Source: JAGMES01 sp023128035
GTDB lineage: Bacteria > Bacillota > Halanaerobiia > DY22613
NCBI GenBank assembly: GCA_030627905.1
Contig: DAOVRZ010000141.1
Coordinates: forward strand, 1 to 11,026
Length of the DNA: 11,026 nucleotides
Direction: 5' to 3'
Under the pieces are notes generated by a model. That model saw only the letters and a program-made list of their open reading frames with translations, did no database searches and had not been told where the DNA came from. Made by a program: the position numbers and the translations under genes. How positions within the stretch are numbered: position 1 is the first letter of the stretch; every line of letters begins with the position of its first letter. Of the stretch, positions 7,884 to 11,026 are shown in pieces.

Positions 7884-8590
7884 GGTTCTGGTGATATTGG
7901 GTTAATTATGGCTAGAAGAATGACCCTGGAGGGAGCAAATGTAAAAGCAGTCTTAGAGATTATGTCATTCTCTTCTGGACTTGTTGAAATATAGTACAAT
8001 GCTTAGATGATTTTGATATTCCTTTAAAATTAAGTCATACCATCACTAACATTAAAGGTAAGAAACGGGTGGAAGGAGTAACAATTGCTTAGGTTGATGA
8101 AAACTTACAACCGATTCCAGGAACTGAAGAAGAGATAAAATGTGATACGGTCTTATTCTCTGTAGGCTTAATTCCTGAAAATGAGTTAACTCAGGAATTG
8201 GGAGTAGAATTTGATAGGGTTACTAGAGGTCCGATTGTTAATGAAGCAAGAGAATTGGGTATAGATGGATTCTTCGCTTGTGGTAATGTCTTACAAGTTC
8301 ATGATTTAGTAGATTATGTTACCGAAGAAGGAGAGATCACTGGTAGAGCAGTTACTAAATATCTTAACGGCGAAAGTATGAAACGTACTCAACCGATAAA
8401 ACTAATCCCTGATGAGAATGTTAGAGTAAAATTAGTAAAAGATAATGGAAAAGTTTTGGCAAATTATAAAAAGAATATTGTTACACCAGGAGAAATAGTT
8501 ACAGTTTACTTACCAGAAGCATTGATTGATGATAAATTAGGTAGTTTAAATATTTGTATTGAAAAGGAGGAGGAAACACTTCATGGCTAG
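7884..8590 (+). pseudogene. Truncated, frameshifted GlpB-like FAD-dependent oxidoreductase
   Basis: This is the second half of the NAD(P)/FAD-dependent flavoprotein that normally follows the GlpA-like gene and is thought to be its electron-transfer partner. The N-terminal half (GGGPAGLAAA-type FAD site, roughly 180 of about 420 residues) is missing. The remnant begins at the second nucleotide-binding loop GSGDIGLIMARRMTLEGA, fused in frame to the preceding gene at 7884-7892. At about 7983-7987 one base is missing: the product continues as NIVQCLDDFDIPL in the next frame from 7988. A TAG follows at 8090-8092 (context T-I-A-stop-V-D-E-N, where the family commonly has a residue such as Gln or Lys). 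After it, the frame is open to the TAG at 8588 and shows SVGLIPENELT, ACGNVLQVHDLVDYVTEE and a C-terminal domain, all typical. The visible 130-codon ORF starting at TTG 8198 is only part of this remnant and has no ribosome binding site. The remnant overlaps the start of DUF1667 by 8 bases, which looks like the original coupling. Confidence 0.88.
8564..8573 (+). promoter_or_regulatory. Ribosome binding site that fixes the DUF1667 start
   Basis: AAGGAGGAGG lies 9-12 bases ahead of the ATG at 8583. It selects this ATG over the TTG at 8559, which would place the site inside the coding sequence. Confidence 0.75.
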
Positions 8591-8966
8591 AAATAATATG
8601 GTATGTATTAGGTGTCCGAAGGGTTGTCGAATGGTAATTGAAAGTGAGAATGGTGAGATCAAAAGTGTTTCTGGTTTTAGTTGCCCTAAGGGTGAGGAAT
8701 ATGCTCAGAAAGAGTTTACAAATCCAACCCGCATTTTACCAACTTCTGTTAGGATAAAAAATGGAGAACTTTCATTAGTGCCTGTTAAGACAGCTGCACC
8801 AATACCTAAAGAACTGTTATTACCTGCTATGAAAGAGATAGCTAAAATCGAAGTTGAAGCACCTGTACATATAGGGCAGGTAATAAAAGAAAATATTATG
8901 GGAACAGGGGTAGACCTTGTGGCTACACGTAATATCTGTCTAAAAATGATTTCTGTGATGGGATAG
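8583..8966 (+). CDS. DUF1667 cysteine-rich protein of the glp operon
   Basis: A 127-aa protein of the DUF1667 family, usually encoded directly after GlpA-like and GlpB-like genes in anaerobes. It is presumed to be an iron-sulfur or electron-transfer subunit of that glycerol-3-phosphate oxidising complex; the function has not been shown, to my knowledge. Four cysteines are visible: C8, C11 and C15 in VCIRCPKGCRM, and C34 in FSCPKGEEYA. They are followed by KEFTNPTRILPTSVRI and near the end GTGVDLVATRNI, all family-typical. The frame is intact and its ribosome binding site is strong. The last residues (about CLKMISVMG) are not family-like: they are read from sequence belonging to the glpP remnant in another frame, so the natural stop codon was lost in a deletion. 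With its partner enzymes broken, the protein is probably without a job even if made. Neighbouring decay makes it likely to be on its way out. Confidence 0.8.
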   Translation: MARNNMVCIRCPKGCRMVIESENGEIKSVSGFSCPKGEEYAQKEFTNPTRILPTSVRIKNGELSLVPVKTAAPIPKELLLPAMKEIAKIEVEAPVHIGQVIKENIMGTGVDLVATRNICLKMISVMG

Positions 8967-9271
8967 TAACTACTAAAAGTAATTTAATTATGGCAGCCAA
9001 GAACGAAGGCTTAATGGCAATTCAGCGTCTATTCTTGCTTGATTCTGCTGTTTTAAAAATCGGAGAACATTTACTAGAGCAAAACAAGCCTGATGCTGTT
9101 GAAATATTACCAGGTATCGCAGCACCGTATTTTGTTGATCATATTAATAGTAAGCTATCAACGCCGATTATTGCAGGAGGATTAATTAATGAACGGGCTG
9201 AGGTAGAGGGATTACTTGAAAAAGGTGTATTTGCTGTGTCGAGTAGTAATAGAGAATTGTGGGAATGGTAG
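8939..9271 (+). pseudogene. glpP: 5'-truncated GlpP, glycerol-3-phosphate-responsive antiterminator
   Basis: The frame from 8939 reads S-K-N-D-F-C-D-G-I-V-T-T-K-S-N-L-I, then AAKNEGLMAIQRLFLLDS, DAVEILPGIAAPYF, TPIIAGGLINE and AVSSSNRELWEW, ending at TAG 9269-9271. This is clearly the C-terminal ~110 residues of GlpP, a (beta/alpha)8-type regulator that in Bacillus binds glycerol-3-phosphate and lets transcription read through leader terminators of glp genes. The family is about 180-190 aa, so roughly 75-80 N-terminal residues are gone. The remnant starts within the DUF1667 frame with no ribosome binding site. The ATG at 8990 would give only 93 aa. A stop codon lies just upstream in the GlpP frame within the DUF1667 coding sequence, so no fusion protein is made. 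It is not expected to function. Confidence 0.85.
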
Positions 9272-9311
9272 AGTTGGGTTTGTTTTTAATGCTAAAACTA
9301 TTAATATGTTG

Positions 9312-9367
9312 AGTCAAAAAAGATGAACGTGAAGTTAATATGTTCATCTTTTTTTGACTATTTTTTT
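9312..9367 (+). terminator. Strong terminator after the decayed glp operon
   Basis: AGTC-A6-GATGAAC (9312-9328) pairs with GTTCATC-T7-GACT (9342-9359), a stem of about 17 bp with a 13-nt loop, followed by TATTTTTTT. The A-run and T-run sit within the stem, so it could act in either direction. It isolates the glp remnants from the RHS gene that follows. Confidence 0.85.
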
Positions 9368-9436
9368 GCAGGATATTTTTAACAAATGGAGTATATTAAA
9401 AGGGTTAATAACAAAAAATAAGTTGAGGTGAGCAAA

Positions 9437-10885
9437 ATGATAAAATACCAAAAATATGGTTATATAGTCATCCTACTATTTGTACTCTTTATATCAATTA
9501 CAGCGAATGCAGCTCTTATCGAACCATATGTTATTCTTCAAGCAGAACATGGAGATTTAATTGGAGAAAATTTATTTACACAAGAAAATAGTGAACTAAG
9601 CTATGTTAGTGTAGTGCAGGGGTCTCAAAATGACTTGATTTCTCTTTTGTTAGATGTGTTTGATGAGAAAAGATATGAATTTTGGATTTATCTAAGTGGA
9701 ATAGGGTCTGGTGACTTTACAATTTATGGATCAGATCAGGAAATCTTTCGCGATAATTTTCACGGACAAAGTAGTGATTGGCATTGGATTAAGCTATCCA
9801 CTACCTGTAGTTTATCGATAAATGACTACTATGTTGTTTTATCTGATTTTACTGGTTTTCTTAATATTGATAAAATTATTGTAAAAACTATAGATGCGGA
9901 TTCTGAGATTATTGATATAGAAAGTCAAGGTTCATCTTCTTCTGAACCTATCCTTCAAAATGAAAGTCCATGGATCACTACAGGATTAAGCCCTTACTCA
10001 TCATTGCTACAAAATGGAAATGAATATGTATCTACAACTTCTGGAATATTAACCATTGCGGCTACTGATTTAGTGATTCCAGGAAGAGATGGCTTGGATT
10101 TAGTTATCAGCAGATATTATAATTCTAAAACTGATAAGGGAGATAGAGCCAAACATCCAAATCTATATGATCGCTGGAACTTTGGTTTTCCATATATCTA
10201 TAGTGATGTAATTTATTTTCCTGATGGCAGTGCATTTAATATGAAAGATGATGAGGTTGAAGTGAGAGTAGAAAATGTCGGTAAAGATAAAAAGTTAATT
10301 TATAGTAATAGTAAAAATAGTCATTTCAAATTTGTCAAATACAAAAAATATACAGGTTCTATTCTTTGGTTCCCACAATACAAAACGGATCATTATGAAC
10401 TTTATCTTTCTGATGGTACATACTGCTACTTTAATGATCAGGGAGATATTCAATATATTCAGGGGAAAAATCCAAACAACAAAATTAAATTCTATTATGA
10501 AAATTACAAAATAAGTCAAATAGTTGATACAGTTGGTCGCATATACGATATTATTTATTCTTCTAACAGTATAGACATCACTCGTCAGCAAGATGGTAAA
10601 CGTTTAGTTAGTTATGGTATTGAAGATGGTAAATTAAAGTCAGTGACTGATGCAATGAATCGAGTTACTAACTATTTTTATGAAGATTTTGCTGGTATCA
10701 CAAAAATAGTTTATCCATCAGGAAAAATTAGTACATATAGTTATTTTACTAAACCAGTAAGTGGAGTAGATAAAGATGGTAAACCATGGTCTTCCGAACG
10801 TTATTGGGTAGAAAATCAGAAGATTTATACTGTCGCTAAAATTGGAAATGAGACACTTCTGGTTAGTAAGACAGTGTTTAAGTAA
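9437..10885 (+). CDS. Secreted RHS-repeat family protein, N-terminal part, ended by an in-frame stop
   Basis: A 482-aa product from the ATG at 9437, which has GAGGTG 6-7 nt upstream; the GTG at 9428 overlaps that site and is less likely. Residues 1-25 are a signal peptide (hydrophobic core, cut after A-N-A), so the protein is exported. Residues ~28-150 look like a beta-sandwich module similar to carbohydrate-binding domains (YEFWIYLSGIGSGDFTIYG, then LNIDKIIV). A Ser-rich linker follows, then an RHS N-terminal module (SGILTIAATDLVIPGRDGLDLVISRYYNS, 202-230, and WNFGFPYIY). YD-like repeats come next (SDGTYCYFNDQGDIQYIQ, DTVGRIYDIIYSS, DAMNRVTNYFYED, YPSGKISTYSYF). Whole RHS proteins usually exceed 1000 residues and end in a core domain plus a variable, often toxic, tail. 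Here the TAA at 10883 cuts it early, but the same frame runs on with related sequence to the window edge. It is therefore probably a nonsense-mutated gene. Confidence 0.8.
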   Translation: MIKYQKYGYIVILLFVLFISITANAALIEPYVILQAEHGDLIGENLFTQENSELSYVSVVQGSQNDLISLLLDVFDEKRYEFWIYLSGIGSGDFTIYGSDQEIFRDNFHGQSSDWHWIKLSTTCSLSINDYYVVLSDFTGFLNIDKIIVKTIDADSEIIDIESQGSSSSEPILQNESPWITTGLSPYSSLLQNGNEYVSTTSGILTIAATDLVIPGRDGLDLVISRYYNSKTDKGDRAKHPNLYDRWNFGFPYIYSDVIYFPDGSAFNMKDDEVEVRVENVGKDKKLIYSNSKNSHFKFVKYKKYTGSILWFPQYKTDHYELYLSDGTYCYFNDQGDIQYIQGKNPNNKIKFYYENYKISQIVDTVGRIYDIIYSSNSIDITRQQDGKRLVSYGIEDGKLKSVTDAMNRVTNYFYEDFAGITKIVYPSGKISTYSYFTKPVSGVDKDGKPWSSERYWVENQKIYTVAKIGNETLLVSKTVFK

Positions 10886-11026
10886 TCGGTGAAAAGTTCA
10901 ATAGAGAGAAAATTTTATTATATTTTAGCAGAAAAATATGATGAAACTGAGAAATTAGTTTCAGGGGATTATTACTATATTGATAAAGATGGAAAGCTTA
11001 CAGGAACAAAAACGAAAGATGTAGAA
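10886..11026 (+). pseudogene. Continuation of the RHS protein after the in-frame stop, cut by the window edge
   Basis: The 47 codons after the TAA at 10883-10885 are all open in the same frame. They encode KFYYILAEKYDETEKLVSGDYYYIDKDGKLTG and a few more residues, in the style of YD repeats (Y-D-x-x-x-x-L...D-G-K-L). No ribosome binding site or ATG precedes this stretch; the GTG at 10889 has no support. It is best read as the rest of the same gene, separated by a single stop codon. Its end is beyond the window. Confidence 0.6.

Noticed and set aside
6920..7999. Minus-strand ORFs of 65-97 codons opposite the glp remnants
   Set aside because: They mirror the recognisable GlpA-like and GlpB-like sequence in antisense frames and have no motif or start signal of their own.
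9366..9397. Possible promoter TTGCAG ... TATATT ahead of the RHS gene
   Set aside because: The spacing is 20 bases, outside the normal range, and the -35 part overlaps the terminator T-run.
10295..10591. Short ORFs on both strands inside the RHS gene
   Set aside because: They overlap the in-frame RHS coding sequence and show only low-complexity composition.
1..11026. Insertion sequences, CRISPR arrays, tRNAs, riboswitches or attachment sites that could explain the decay
   Set aside because: I saw no transposase remnants, regular spaced repeats, tRNA-like cloverleaf or target-site duplications around the junctions.

Overview
The window looks like chromosomal DNA from an AT-rich anaerobic Bacillota-type bacterium, possibly a diderm, Halanaerobiales-like lineage. 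This rests on the very low GC, strong AGGAGG-type ribosome binding sites, a clostridial-style set of glycerol-3-phosphate oxidation genes (GlpA-like, GlpB-like, DUF1667, GlpP), a TAXI-TRAP transporter with DUF1850, and a cytoplasmic type I pullulanase. The TAXI receptor has a signal-peptidase-I-type leader with no lipobox cysteine, which fits a cell with a periplasm. The taxon is an inference, not an identification.

Left part (1-2830, + strand). A strong terminator (69-113) closes a gene that lies mostly outside the window. After it comes an orphan 155-codon ORF (221-688) with no convincing start; it resembles the C-terminal cassettes of RHS/polymorphic-toxin proteins. Next is a complete GH13 type I pullulanase (835-2766) with its catalytic residues in place but several unusual substitutions in normally conserved motifs. 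A hairpin terminator (2791-2824) separates it from the convergent transporter operon.

Middle (2831-6375, - strand). This is an apparently intact secondary transporter operon, read right to left: TAXI-family substrate-binding protein, fused 4TM/12TM TRAP permease, DUF1850 protein. A perfect 11-bp hairpin sits between the receptor and permease genes, and a plausible promoter lies upstream of the receptor.

Right-middle (6474-9367, + strand). This is the most striking region: a glycerol-3-phosphate oxidation operon in advanced decay. The GlpA-like gene has no start codon, an in-frame TGA and a mutated FAD-binding glycine. Its 3' end is fused in frame to the second half of a GlpB-like flavoprotein gene by an internal deletion. 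The GlpB-like remnant then carries a 1-nt frameshift and a TAG. DUF1667 is still open. GlpP, the glycerol-3-phosphate-responsive antiterminator, survives only as its C-terminal part, beginning inside the DUF1667 reading frame. A strong terminator ends the unit. The 468-aa ORF (6588-7994) inside this region looks like a normal gene but is a chimera.

Right end (9437-11026, + strand). A secreted RHS-family protein with an N-terminal beta-sandwich-like region, an RHS N-terminal segment and YD-like repeats is interrupted by an in-frame TAA at 10883. The same frame stays open with RHS-like sequence to the window edge.

I found no RNA genes, CRISPR arrays, insertion sequences or attachment sites. 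I see no clear new multi-gene system. The main results are the eroded glp operon with two deletion junctions, the diverged pullulanase, and the two RHS-related fragments at the ends.
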